A DNA stretch of 6,937 bases. Origin: an uncultured Ruminococcus sp. (GTDB taxonomy: Bacteria > Bacillota > Clostridia > Oscillospirales > Ruminococcaceae). Under the pieces are notes generated by a model, which did not search any database, had not been told where the DNA came from, and saw only the letters and a list, made by a program, of their open reading frames with translations. The DNA lies in the NCBI GenBank assembly GCA_947174625.1, contig CAMWJT010000067.1, positions 1 to 6,937 of the forward strand, given 5' to 3'. Position numbers and translations under genes: made by a program. Numbering within the stretch: position 1 is the stretch's first letter; every line of letters starts with the position of its first letter. Of this stretch, positions 1 to 6,823 are shown in pieces.

Positions 1-2330
1 ATCCAGAGCAACGACAGGATAAACAGATGCACCGGCAGTAAAATCCCCAGTACGTCCGGAATCTGATTATTTTCCCCGGAAAATAATGCCATCATCCCGA
101 ATGGATCTTCAATATTATGGAAGAAAAATGCCAGACATGCAAATCCGGATGCCATGACTGCCGGAATTCTGCCATTCTTCACTCGCTGAATATATAATAC
201 AGAATAAATTGCCAGTAACAGACAGATCACAATTGCAGGATGCCAGTCAATTATCTGAGCAATCCCGATAATCGGAAAAATCCCGGCAAGCAATGCCCAG
301 TCAATCCGGATGTCCGACGCATCTGATCTGTAAAATCCGTCCGGCAGGATAATTCTGCCCATTGCCATATAAAGCAATAATAATCCCAGATCACTGATCA
401 CCAGAATGACTTTGGAATCCGTCAAAGATTCTATCAGATGTGAGTATGTGAAATACAACATTACCAATTGTGGGATTGCCCAAGCATTGGAAGTTCTTCT
501 GAGAAGTCCTGCGGAAAAAATCAACAAGCTGATGCAAAGCAAAATCCCTGTCCCGGTCTCCGTAATTCTATGTGTTTCCAGATATGAAAAAAATACGATA
601 AAAGAAATGACAAGCGATACGGCTTCATGATAAGATTTCATTTTCTGAGATCTCGCATGTCCCGGAAATGCAAAAATTTCCAGAAGATAACACATTACCA
701 GAATCACCATGCTGACGACAGATGCTGTAGAAGATACCATCCAAAGAGCACATAACTTCATACTTGCCGGCATCAGCAAGGCGATTCCCGTCCAGGAACA
801 GCAGATTTCCAGAAGTTCCCTCTGTGTCCTGTGTGCATAGACTGCACTGATTATTAATAATCCTGCACCCAGGAATAAAATTGTGATTTCCGGATGCGCA
901 TAACCAGACAGGATCATTCCGGCACTGGAAGCAATCGCAAGCACCAGAGAACCAGTATTTTTTCGCAAAAATGCCTGTATCAGCAAAACAAGCGCACTGC
1001 ATATCAGCAAGAAAGATGCCCTTTGATGCTGTTCAGAAGATATTGCCGCAAAAAACAGAATCCCACATTCTAAGACAAAATATATTCTGTTCTCTGTCAG
1101 CTTGTAACCGCATTTCTGATATAATACAAATCCGATGGCAACTAAAATATAAACTAGCAGAATCTCATAATTTTCGCTCAGATGATAGAATATCGCAGAT
1201 AGAAAAAACGGAATGCTGATAACTGCGCCTGCCTTGCTGAATGTTTCTGTCAATTCCGGTCTTAATTTCGGGATTTTATGGAATGCCAACAGAATGATTG
1301 CCATATATCCAAAAATAAAATTAATATTAACAAAACCTGTACTTTTATGAATAAACCAGGTATCCAGAATTGTATCAATTGCGAGATACAATGCAAGACA
1401 TGCGCCAAAAATTCCAGTGTGGAATTTTCCGGAAATAAAATCCGAATTCCAGAATAATACAAACAGAATCAAAGAAAAAGCAGTCAAAGAAAAAGCAATG
1501 CTGATCCCTGAAAAATCTCCTGAAAATATCAGAAATACAATTGAAATAAGATTTGTCAGATAGAGACAAGCCGGCATGACTTTCGCAAGCAGGTCACTCC
1601 TGTCATGTGTTTTACGATAAAATTTCGCAAACAGTGTTGCCAAAATCGCATAACCGGAAAAAGCAATGCTCAGAAACACAAAATAGCTTGCGGATTTTGA
1701 TGAGCATAACAATTCCCCCAGAAATTCCATCAGGAAAAACCAGGTCATTGCCGGACTTGTCAGGGCAATCCCTGCCAGAAATGCTTGCTTGTAATTTCTC
1801 TGTCCCAGAAATGTCGTCCCGGCGATACTTGCAAAGATCATTGCCCCTAGCAGATTGCATCCGTTGCCGGAGAAAGACAGCCATTCTCCAAATAATTGAA
1901 ATGCGCCGATCCCGATCAGTGCCAACGGCAGAAAAATACATCCCAGAATATAGAACGCAAGTCCAGTTTTCGGGAGTTTCAGGACTTTTTCAGCCAGGAC
2001 GCTTACACCGAATGCAATCAGACTCGCAGACAGCAGACTAATCGCTCTTGCAGCATCTGAAAGCATATCCCATGTACTGGTCAGAAATAAAATACCGCCC
2101 ATAAACAGGAATAATACACCTGCAATTAACAATAACGGAATCGGACTGAACGGCTTTGCCGGTCTCGAGGTATACTGGTAATGATACGAGAAATCCGGCT
2201 TGCCGGGATTACCAGAATTGCCGGAATTTTCCGGATTTCCAGAATAATGAAGATTGTCAGGATTACTTGCATATAACTGACTGTAATCATTAACTTGCGT
2301 TTGATTTTGCTGATTTTCTTGCAGATCCAT
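1..2330 (-). CDS. Giant polytopic membrane protein, SCO7613/DUF2157-like (3' end outside window)
   Basis: I read this frame codon by codon: it is open for 776 codons from an ATG at 2330 to the window edge with no stop, so the protein continues beyond position 1. Residues 1-57 are hydrophilic and rich in Asn, Gln, Gly, Pro and Ser (MDLQENQQNQTQ, later SGNPENSGNSGNPGKP). From about residue 61 the chain alternates hydrophobic stretches with short polar loops, giving roughly 25 membrane segments in the visible part (for example about 61-83, 95-113, 122-146, 181-203, 275-294, 482-499, 640-657, 757-775). The first segments, with a Trp in TSTWDMLSDAARAI followed by a long helix and a basic loop, resemble the large actinobacterial/clostridial proteins named SCO7613 C-terminal-domain or DUF2157-like. 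That assignment is from pattern memory, not a search, and the group has no established function. No catalytic motif is evident. It follows the MATE gene by 103 bases on the same strand. Start choice: GGGAGGA lies 7 bases upstream of the ATG. Confidence 0.85.
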   Translation of the reverse strand, partial: MDLQENQQNQTQVNDYSQLYASNPDNLHYSGNPENSGNSGNPGKPDFSYHYQYTSRPAKPFSPIPLLLIAGVLFLFMGGILFLTSTWDMLSDAARAISLLSASLIAFGVSVLAEKVLKLPKTGLAFYILGCIFLPLALIGIGAFQLFGEWLSFSGNGCNLLGAMIFASIAGTTFLGQRNYKQAFLAGIALTSPAMTWFFLMEFLGELLCSSKSASYFVFLSIAFSGYAILATLFAKFYRKTHDRSDLLAKVMPACLYLTNLISIVFLIFSGDFSGISIAFSLTAFSLILFVLFWNSDFISGKFHTGIFGACLALYLAIDTILDTWFIHKSTGFVNINFIFGYMAIILLAFHKIPKLRPELTETFSKAGAVISIPFFLSAIFYHLSENYEILLVYILVAIGFVLYQKCGYKLTENRIYFVLECGILFFAAISSEQHQRASFLLICSALVLLIQAFLRKNTGSLVLAIASSAGMILSGYAHPEITILFLGAGLLIISAVYAHRTQRELLEICCSWTGIALLMPASMKLCALWMVSSTASVVSMVILVMCYLLEIFAFPGHARSQKMKSYHEAVSLVISFIVFFSYLETHRITETGTGILLCISLLIFSAGLLRRTSNAWAIPQLVMLYFTYSHLIESLTDSKVILVISDLGLLLLYMAMGRIILPDGFYRSDASDIRIDWALLAGIFPIIGIAQIIDWHPAIVICLLLAIYSVLYIQRVKNGRIPAVMASGFACLAFFFHNIEDPFGMMALFSGENNQIPDVLGILLPVHLFILSLLW

Positions 2331-2337
2331 AAATTTG

Positions 2338-2344
2338 TCCTCCC
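2338..2344 (-). promoter_or_regulatory. Ribosome binding site of the giant membrane protein gene
   Basis: The minus strand reads GGGAGGA, followed by 7 bases and the ATG at 2330. This strong Shine-Dalgarno match fixes the start and shows that the long frame is translated in its own right. I saw no convincing -35/-10 pair in the 103-base gap upstream. TAAAAT near 2360 resembles a -10 box but has no matching -35 box. Confidence 0.8.
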
Positions 2345-2416
2345 TGAATTTTCTTGCATTTTAAAATTATTTTGCAGTTCTCTAGTTAGTACGTTTCAGC
2401 AAGGAAAAAATTACGG

Positions 2417-2444
2417 AAAAATCTGCATAAATTTCAGCATTTTT
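2417..2444 (-). terminator. Possible weak terminator hairpin at the MATE stop codon
   Basis: On the minus strand AAAAAT-g-CTG pairs with CAGATTTTT across a 9-base loop: 9 bp with one bulged G. The structure overlaps the last codons and the TGA of the MATE gene. The 3' arm ends in a T run, and a second T-rich stretch follows. The stem is mostly A-U, so termination would be weak at best and the gene downstream may still be cotranscribed. Confidence 0.3.
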
Positions 2445-3792
2445 CTAACTCATTTTTAGTTAAATTTACAACCCATCTGTATTTCATATAATGCTTGTAA
2501 ACCGCCGGGAGTTTCACAAATTCATCCAGTGTCAGAATAAATGCCACAGCAATCACGGGCAGATCCAGAACGAATGCGCCAATCATCCCCAGAGGGACGA
2601 CAAAGCCCCATAATGTGATAATATCACAAATCATTCCGAATTTTGTATCTCCGCCGGCGGCGAACACACCCGTGATGACTGTCGAATTCAGCGAATTCCC
2701 GATAATATAATAACTCGCCATATACAGCATGTATTTCAGATAAATTTCTGCCTGCGGACTCAGATTCATAAGATATAATACCAATGGTGTCAGTGCCAGG
2801 ATCACAAAACCGGATGCAATCCCGATCCAGATCGAAAACCGGACGAAACTCCCGCCGGCTTTTTTTGCCTGTTCCAGTTCGTTCCTGCCAAGCATCCCCC
2901 CGATGATAATCGCAACACCTCCGGCAATCCCCCAGCAGAGACTTGCTGTCATACTCCGGACAATGCTTGCAATCGAATTTGCCGCCGTTGCGTCAGATCC
3001 GAGATGTCCCATAATCACAGAATACATGGTGACACCGCAACCCCATCCAAGCTGATTGAATAATAACGGTGTGGTGTACTTCCAGTAATCCTGATGCAGA
3101 ATCTCAAACCCGGAATTTTTAACAGATACTAACTCACTCAGCCGGAATACCGGACATTTTTTCTGGAACATGATAACCAGAATAAACAGCACTTCAAAAA
3201 TTTTTGCCAGGACGGTAGCCAGTGCTGCACCAGAAATCCCCATTTCTGCGATAAAAATAAAATAATAATTCAATATAATATTCAGAATCACCGCAAATGA
3301 ACCGATCAGCGAACTTAATTTTGCCCGGTCACAGATTTTCATAATCCCGAAATATGCCTGTGAAAATCCTGTCAATACATAACTCAGCGAAACTGTCCGG
3401 AGATACTTCGCACCCTCTGCAATAATCATTTCTTCTGCACTGAAAATTTTCATGATCTGTACTGGCAGAAATCCCGTCAGAACCGTAAATACTAACCCGA
3501 CCAGGAGTGAATAGCGCATAGTAATTGCAAGCACTTGCTCGACCGTCCGAAGATCTTTCTTTCCCCAGTACTGCGCCGCCAGAACATTACACCCATAGAC
3601 GAACGCATTATAAAATAAACAATGCACAAATGCAACCTGTCCGGCAAGCGAAGACGCCGACAAAGCATCCTGATCCAAAAATCCCAGCATAAACGCATCA
3701 GATGCCGAGACCAGCGAAGTCATCAGATTCTGGAATGCAATCGGAAGCACAATCACAAATAAATCTCGGTATAATTTCTTTTTTTCTATCAT
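2434..3792 (-). CDS. MATE-family multidrug/metabolite efflux transporter
   Basis: A 452-residue membrane protein, the usual length for the family, with about 12 membrane segments in two homologous halves. It should export organic cations or other small molecules across the cytoplasmic membrane in exchange for Na+ or H+; the substrate cannot be read from the sequence. Visible signs are the start MIEKKKLYRDLF leading into TM1 with Pro17 and Asp32 (SASDAFMLG). Asp32 aligns with the acidic TM1 residue known to matter in NorM and PfMATE. The motif AAQYWGKKD follows TM2 at about 72-80, NIILNYYFIF and GISGAALAT lie at the end of the first half, and a second half follows. The frame stays open upstream to a GTG at 3843, but I chose the ATG at 3792: it has an AAGGGA site 9 bases upstream, it gives the usual MATE N-terminus, and the GTG lies inside the rplQ terminator hairpin. 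It ends with TGA. Confidence 0.93.
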   Translation of the reverse strand: MIEKKKLYRDLFVIVLPIAFQNLMTSLVSASDAFMLGFLDQDALSASSLAGQVAFVHCLFYNAFVYGCNVLAAQYWGKKDLRTVEQVLAITMRYSLLVGLVFTVLTGFLPVQIMKIFSAEEMIIAEGAKYLRTVSLSYVLTGFSQAYFGIMKICDRAKLSSLIGSFAVILNIILNYYFIFIAEMGISGAALATVLAKIFEVLFILVIMFQKKCPVFRLSELVSVKNSGFEILHQDYWKYTTPLLFNQLGWGCGVTMYSVIMGHLGSDATAANSIASIVRSMTASLCWGIAGGVAIIIGGMLGRNELEQAKKAGGSFVRFSIWIGIASGFVILALTPLVLYLMNLSPQAEIYLKYMLYMASYYIIGNSLNSTVITGVFAAGGDTKFGMICDIITLWGFVVPLGMIGAFVLDLPVIAVAFILTLDEFVKLPAVYKHYMKYRWVVNLTKNELEKC

Positions 3793-3801
3793 GTTCAGAC
3801 T

Positions 3802-3807
3802 TCCCTT
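3802..3807 (-). promoter_or_regulatory. Ribosome binding site deciding the MATE start
   Basis: AAGGGA on the minus strand, 9 bases before the ATG at 3792, lies within a purine-rich GAGGTGAAGGGAAG. The alternative ATG at 3819 has no such site upstream, and the GTG at 3843 has at most a weak GGA-type match. Confidence 0.65.
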
Positions 3808-3831
3808 CACCTCATCCATAGAACATAACTC

Positions 3832-3865
3832 AAAAAACTGCACAGCATTTCCATGCCATGCAGTT
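3832..3865 (-). terminator. Intrinsic terminator of the ribosomal protein/rpoA operon
   Basis: On the minus strand AACTGCATGGCAT pairs with ATGCTGTGCAGTT: 13 consecutive RNA pairs, two of them U-G wobbles, closed by the tetraloop GGAA, which fits the GNRA class. The 3' arm runs into TTTTTT (3837 to 3832). It sits about 32 bases after the rplQ stop and marks the operon end. The opposite strand also shows the hairpin followed by ATTTTTTATT, so it could work both ways, although I see no gene reading into it from the left. Confidence 0.88.
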
Positions 3866-3871
3866 ATTTTT

Positions 3872-3905
3872 TATTAATTAATTAATTAATTGATTAATTA
3901 ATCAA
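3872..3905. repeat. ATTA/TTAA repeat with a 16-bp palindrome over the rplQ stop
   Basis: A run of ATTA/TTAA units with a single G interruption. It contains the perfect palindrome TTGATTAATTAATCAA (3890-3905), which covers the rplQ stop codon at 3898-3900. Read on the coding strand it offers TAA stops in all three frames. It has no pairing potential with GC content, so it is more likely a low-complexity spacer than a protein site. Confidence 0.7.
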
Positions 3906-4242
3906 CTAACTTGATAATTGCCATCTCTGCGGCATCACCACGACGAGGACCTGTCTTGATGATCTGTGTATAACCGCCCTTGCGCTCTGCATATTTCGGA
4001 GAAATCTCGTCAAACAGCTTCTTCGCTACGGCTTCTTTTGTGATATAAGCATACACCTGACGCTTGCTGTGCAGGTCTGTGTTTTTACCCAGTGTAATCA
4101 TCTTTTCAGCAACACTGCGTACTTCTTTGGCTCTTGTAACGGTCGTTTCTACCTGCCCGTTTTCCAGCAGGAACGTTACCATCGCACGGAGCATTGCGGT
4201 TCTGTGTGCAGTTGTTCTGCCCAGTTTTCTGCTACCTGGCAT
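3898..4242 (-). CDS. rplQ: 50S ribosomal protein L17 (bL17)
   Basis: 114 residues, full length for the short Firmicutes form. L17 binds 23S rRNA in the large subunit near the peptide exit tunnel. The family signature is clear: RKLGRTTAHRTAMLRAMVTFLLENGQVETTVTRAKEVR at about 5-42, followed by VAEKMITLGKN and a C-terminal IIKTGPRRGDAAEMAIIKLVD. The ATG is preceded by AAAAGGAG with about 9 bases between. It is the last gene of the operon, 86 bases after rpoA, as usual in bacteria, and is followed by the terminator. It stops with TAA inside the TTAATTAA repeat. Nothing in the coding sequence is unusual. Confidence 0.98.
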   Translation of the reverse strand: MPGSRKLGRTTAHRTAMLRAMVTFLLENGQVETTVTRAKEVRSVAEKMITLGKNTDLHSKRQVYAYITKEAVAKKLFDEISPKYAERKGGYTQIIKTGPRRGDAAEMAIIKLVD

Positions 4243-4269
4243 TGGTTCTTCACTCCTTTTCGCAAATCA

Positions 4270-4292
4270 GACAGTCCAAAATCAAAACTGTC
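4270..4292 (-). other. Small inverted repeat between rpoA and rplQ
   Basis: GACAGT and ACTGTC form a perfect 6-bp stem around an 11-base A/T-rich loop, within the 86-base rpoA-rplQ gap and about 10 bases upstream of the rplQ ribosome binding site. No U tract follows on the minus strand, so it is not a terminator. It could affect mRNA processing or rplQ translation, or it could be chance. Confidence 0.35.
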
Positions 4293-4328
4293 CAATTATC
4301 TTAAAATCTGTCAGACACATTCCGGCAG

Positions 4329-5285
4329 TCAATCTTCTTCTGACGACAGATCATAGCCCAGTGACTGGAGCTTTTCTTTCACTTCATCAAAAGATTTCTT
4401 ACCAAGATTGCGTACTTTCATCATTTCTTCCTCGGACTTGTTAATCAAATCACTTACTGTATTGATGCCAGCACGTTTCAGGCAATTGAACGAACGTACC
4501 GACAAGTCAAGTTCCTCAATGGTCATCTCAAGGATTTTCTCCTTGCCTCTGTCATCTTTCTCTACGAGAACATCAGGAATCACTGTTTCGTCAGATAAAT
4601 CTACAAACAATTTCAGATGCTCGTTGAGGAGATTGGCTGCCTGTGACAAAGCCTCTTTCGCTGAAATCGTTCCATCCGTCCAGACTTCCATCGTCAGCTT
4701 GTCATAATCAGTGACCTGTCCGAGCCGTGTATTCTCCACGGTATAGTTCACCTTTAAAACAGGAGTATAAATGCTGTCTACGGCAATGACATCAATCGGC
4801 ATGTCTGTCACCTGCTGCTTATTCCGCTCTGCTGAAACATAGCCCCTGCCTCTGTCAATTGTGATTTCCATATGCAGCTTTGCATCTTTTCCCAGTGTCG
4901 CAATGTGCATCCCAGGATTGAGAATCACAACTTCCGCATCTGCGCTGATGTCACTTGCTGTGACTTCACACTCTCCCTCTGCATCAATCAGAAGTGATTT
5001 CGGACCTTCGCCGTAAAGCTTCGCTGTCAGCCCTTTCAGGCTCAGAATAATCTCTGTCACATCTTCTTTGACACCCGGTATCGTAGAAAGTTCGTGATGC
5101 ACGCCGTCAATTTTGACAAAATTGACCGCTACGCCCGGAATAGAAGACAGCAGCACCCGTCTGAGGCTGTTGCCAAGGGTCGTGCCATAGCCTCGTTCCA
5201 GCGGCGACAGGATGAATTTTCCATACTTTCCGTCCTGTCTCAGATCTTCGGGAACAATTTCCGGCTTTTCAATTCTTTCGAGCAT
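4329..5285 (-). CDS. rpoA: DNA-directed RNA polymerase alpha subunit
   Basis: 318 residues, full length. Alpha dimerises to nucleate RNA polymerase assembly, and its C-terminal domain binds upstream promoter DNA and activators. The N-terminal domain (about 1-230) shows LSPLERGYGTTLGNSLRRVLLSS, the conserved dimer/assembly segment, then VKEDVTEIILSLKGL. An acidic linker (DDRGKEK) leads to the C-terminal domain at about 250-315. There, SVRSFNCLKRAGI supplies Arg264, Asn267 and Lys270, and RNLGKKS lies at 292-298; these match the DNA-contacting residues R265, N268, K271 and G296/K298 of Escherichia coli with a one-residue shift. The ATG has TAGGAGGGG just upstream. It stops with TGA, which shows that this code reads TGA as stop. 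It sits between rpsD (64-base gap) and rplQ. Confidence 0.99.
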   Translation of the reverse strand: MLERIEKPEIVPEDLRQDGKYGKFILSPLERGYGTTLGNSLRRVLLSSIPGVAVNFVKIDGVHHELSTIPGVKEDVTEIILSLKGLTAKLYGEGPKSLLIDAEGECEVTASDISADAEVVILNPGMHIATLGKDAKLHMEITIDRGRGYVSAERNKQQVTDMPIDVIAVDSIYTPVLKVNYTVENTRLGQVTDYDKLTMEVWTDGTISAKEALSQAANLLNEHLKLFVDLSDETVIPDVLVEKDDRGKEKILEMTIEELDLSVRSFNCLKRAGINTVSDLINKSEEEMMKVRNLGKKSFDEVKEKLQSLGYDLSSEED

Positions 5286-5333
5286 GTAACCCCTCCTATT
5301 ACTTTTGTTTGTGAATCTGAAGCGTCCGCAAGC

Positions 5334-5352
5334 ATTAATTATTGATTAATTA
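5334..5352. repeat. TAATTAAT direct repeat at the rpsD stop
   Basis: Read on the coding strand, the stop of rpsD begins TAATTAATCAA followed by a second TAATTAAT. The first 12 bases, TAATTAATCAAT, are identical to the 12 bases that begin at the rplQ stop codon. Confidence 0.7.
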
Positions 5353-5967
5353 CTTGGAGTACAGCTCGACAATCAGGTGTGTTTCTGCTTCATAGTCAAT
5401 ATCTGACGGATTCGGCAGTCTTGTTACTTTTGCGGAGAAACGGTCTTTGCTGGATTCCAGCCACAGCGGAATCGTTCTGCTGCCTGTTTTTTCCAGAATC
5501 CCTGCTGTCTGGTCATTGCCTTTGAACAATGCACTTGTACGGCTGCCATCACACAGCGCAATTTCATCATTCATAGAAACACGATAGGACGGAATGTCAA
5601 CTTTCTTGCCGTTGACTGTAAAATGTCCATGTGTGACCAATTGTCTTGCCTCACGTCTTGTGCATGCCAGACCCATCCGGAATGCGACGTTATCTAATCT
5701 GGATTCCAGAATCGTGATTAAATTATCACCGGCTTTGCCTTCCATTTTTTCTGCCAGTTCAAAATAATGACGGAACGGCTTTTCCATCACACCATAGATG
5801 AACTTGAGCTTCTGCTTTTCTTTGAGCTGGGTGCCGTATTCAGAAACTTTCTTACGGTTCGGACCGGCTTTTTCAAAACGGTTTGACTTCTTGTCAATGC
5901 CCATTACTGCCGGACTGATTCCCAAATATCTGCATCTTTTCAGAATCGGATCTTTATTCACAGCCAT
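5350..5967 (-). CDS. rpsD: 30S ribosomal protein S4 (uS4)
   Basis: 205 residues, full length. S4 is a primary 16S rRNA binder that starts assembly of the 30S body. The N-terminal region (1-45) reads ILKRCRYLGISPAVMGIDKKSNR and has one cysteine only, so it is the zinc-free type. KVSEYGTQLKEKQKLKFIYGV at 40-60 is the family hallmark. The S4 RNA-binding fold covers about 89-150 (SRLDNVAFRMGLACTRREARQLVTHGHFTVNGKKVDIPSY). The C-terminus ends LIVELYSK as expected. AGGAGG lies 8 bases before the ATG, inside the 20-base gap after rpsK. Being between rpsK and rpoA is the arrangement of most bacteria but not of Bacillus subtilis. In other bacteria S4 represses its own operon through an mRNA structure; I see no such structure in the visible gaps. 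Confidence 0.98.
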   Translation of the reverse strand: MAVNKDPILKRCRYLGISPAVMGIDKKSNRFEKAGPNRKKVSEYGTQLKEKQKLKFIYGVMEKPFRHYFELAEKMEGKAGDNLITILESRLDNVAFRMGLACTRREARQLVTHGHFTVNGKKVDIPSYRVSMNDEIALCDGSRTSALFKGNDQTAGILEKTGSRTIPLWLESSKDRFSAKVTRLPNPSDIDYEAETHLIVELYSK

Positions 5968-5987
5968 GTTCTCTACCTCCTGTTCGA

Positions 5988-6389
5988 TCAGACACGTCTT
6001 CTCTTGGGCGGACGACAGCCATTGTGCGGAATGGGAGTCACGTCTTTGATCATACGGACTTCCAGACCAACCGTCTGCAAAGCACGGATTGCCGCTTCAC
6101 GACCGCTGCCCGGACCTTTGACATATACTTCTACGGTCTTCAGACCATGTTCCATTGCAGCCTTTGCTGCTGTTTCTGCAGCAGTCTGTGCTGCAAATGG
6201 TGTGGATTTTCTTGAGCCACGGAAACCCAGACCGCCTGCGCTTGCCCATGAAATGGCATTGCCCTGTGTGTCTGTGATTGTCACAATTGTATTATTAAAC
6301 GTAGACTGGATATGCACAGCACCGGACTCAATATTCTTACGCTCTCTGCGGCGGCGGATTGTGGTCACTTTTTTACCATTCTTAGCCAA
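5988..6389 (-). CDS. rpsK: 30S ribosomal protein S11 (uS11), TTG start
   Basis: 133 residues. S11 lies in the platform of the 30S subunit and contacts 16S rRNA beside the mRNA exit path. Conserved parts are RRRRERKNIESGAVHIQSTFNNTIVTITD at about 12-40, WASAGGLGFRGSRKSTPFAAQ, VKGPGSGREAAIRAL, and the basic tail IPHNGCRPPKRRRV. The HNG in that tail is the Asn-Gly site that in Escherichia coli S11 is known to form isoaspartate. The start codon is TTG: the residues after it (AKNGKK) align with the family N-terminus, AAGGAGGG lies 9 bases upstream, and no ATG or GTG occurs in frame nearby. It stops with TGA, 20 bases before rpsD. Confidence 0.97.
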   Translation of the reverse strand: MAKNGKKVTTIRRRRERKNIESGAVHIQSTFNNTIVTITDTQGNAISWASAGGLGFRGSRKSTPFAAQTAAETAAKAAMEHGLKTVEVYVKGPGSGREAAIRALQTVGLEVRMIKDVTPIPHNGCRPPKRRRV

Positions 6390-6398
6390 AAGAACTCG

Positions 6399-6406
6399 CC
6401 CTCCTT
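6399..6406 (-). promoter_or_regulatory. Ribosome binding site fixing the TTG start of rpsK
   Basis: AAGGAGGG on the minus strand is nearly the full anti-16S consensus and ends 9 bases before the TTG at 6389. The codons between are GGG CGA GTT CTT, so no alternative ATG or GTG start is available. A strong site here would offset the weak start codon. Confidence 0.8.
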
Positions 6407-6420
6407 AAATTAATTACTTC

Positions 6421-6789
6421 TTACTTCTTCTTGTTTGCAATCGTCTTTGCCGGACCCTTGCGTGTTCTTGCGTTTGTCTTGGTACGCTGTCCTCTCACGG
6501 GCAGACCCTTTCTGTGACGAACACCTCTGTAGCAGCCGATCTCAATCAATCTCTTGATATTCAGAGCCACTTCCCGGCGCAGATCGCCTTCTACTGTGAC
6601 ATTTGCATCAATATCATCACGCAGTTTTGCAACATCTTTTTCTGTCAGATCCTTGACTCTGGTGTCGGGATTGATGCCGGTACGCTTCAGAATCTGGGAT
6701 GCTGTTGTACGACCAATGCCATAAATATAAGTCAGACCAATTTCGACTCTCTTTTCTTTCGGCAGGTCAACACCTGAAATTCTTGCCAT
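6421..6789 (-). CDS. rpsM: 30S ribosomal protein S13 (uS13)
   Basis: 122 residues, full length. S13 sits in the head of the 30S subunit, where it bridges to the 50S subunit and touches the P-site tRNA with its basic tail. The sequence begins MARISGVDLPKEKRVEIGLTYIYGIG, continues with the helix-two turn-helix part (TASQILKRTGINPDTRVKDL), then REVALNIKRLIEIGCYRGVRHRKGLPVRGQRTKTNARTRKG at about 72-113, and ends in ANKKK. It starts at ATG with GGAGGTG 10 bases upstream, 34 bases after the rpmJ stop. Just past its TAA stop the 7-mer AAGAAGT is present twice in tandem, so a second TAA follows in a shifted frame. Confidence 0.98.
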   Translation of the reverse strand: MARISGVDLPKEKRVEIGLTYIYGIGRTTASQILKRTGINPDTRVKDLTEKDVAKLRDDIDANVTVEGDLRREVALNIKRLIEIGCYRGVRHRKGLPVRGQRTKTNARTRKGPAKTIANKKK

Positions 6790-6823
6790 TTATTTACTAC
6801 ACCTCCAATGCTCTCAGGAAATC

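Noticed and set aside
1607..2041. Plus-strand open frame of 144 codons and several others at 406-1219 on both strands
   Set aside because: All lie inside the continuous 776-codon minus-strand membrane protein frame, have no ribosome binding sites, and give unrecognisable Cys/Ser/Arg-rich translations.
2126..2359. 77-codon minus-strand frame overlapping the start of the giant membrane protein
   Set aside because: It is a frame-shifted shadow: it ends within the membrane protein gene, and the strong ribosome binding site at 2338-2344 is spaced for the ATG at 2330 and lies inside this frame.
3793..3843. Longer MATE form starting at GTG 3843
   Set aside because: The GTG lies inside the rplQ terminator stem, has only a weak upstream match, and would add 17 residues not seen at MATE N-termini; ATG 3792 has a proper site.
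4064..4444. Plus-strand frames across rplQ and rpoA
   Set aside because: They are antisense shadows of well-conserved ribosomal and polymerase genes, with no start signals.
5286..5349. Search for an S4-binding regulatory structure or promoter between rpsD and rpoA
   Set aside because: The 64-base gap shows only the TAATTAAT repeat, a 3-bp GCG/CGC match and the rpoA ribosome binding site; nothing supports a regulatory fold.
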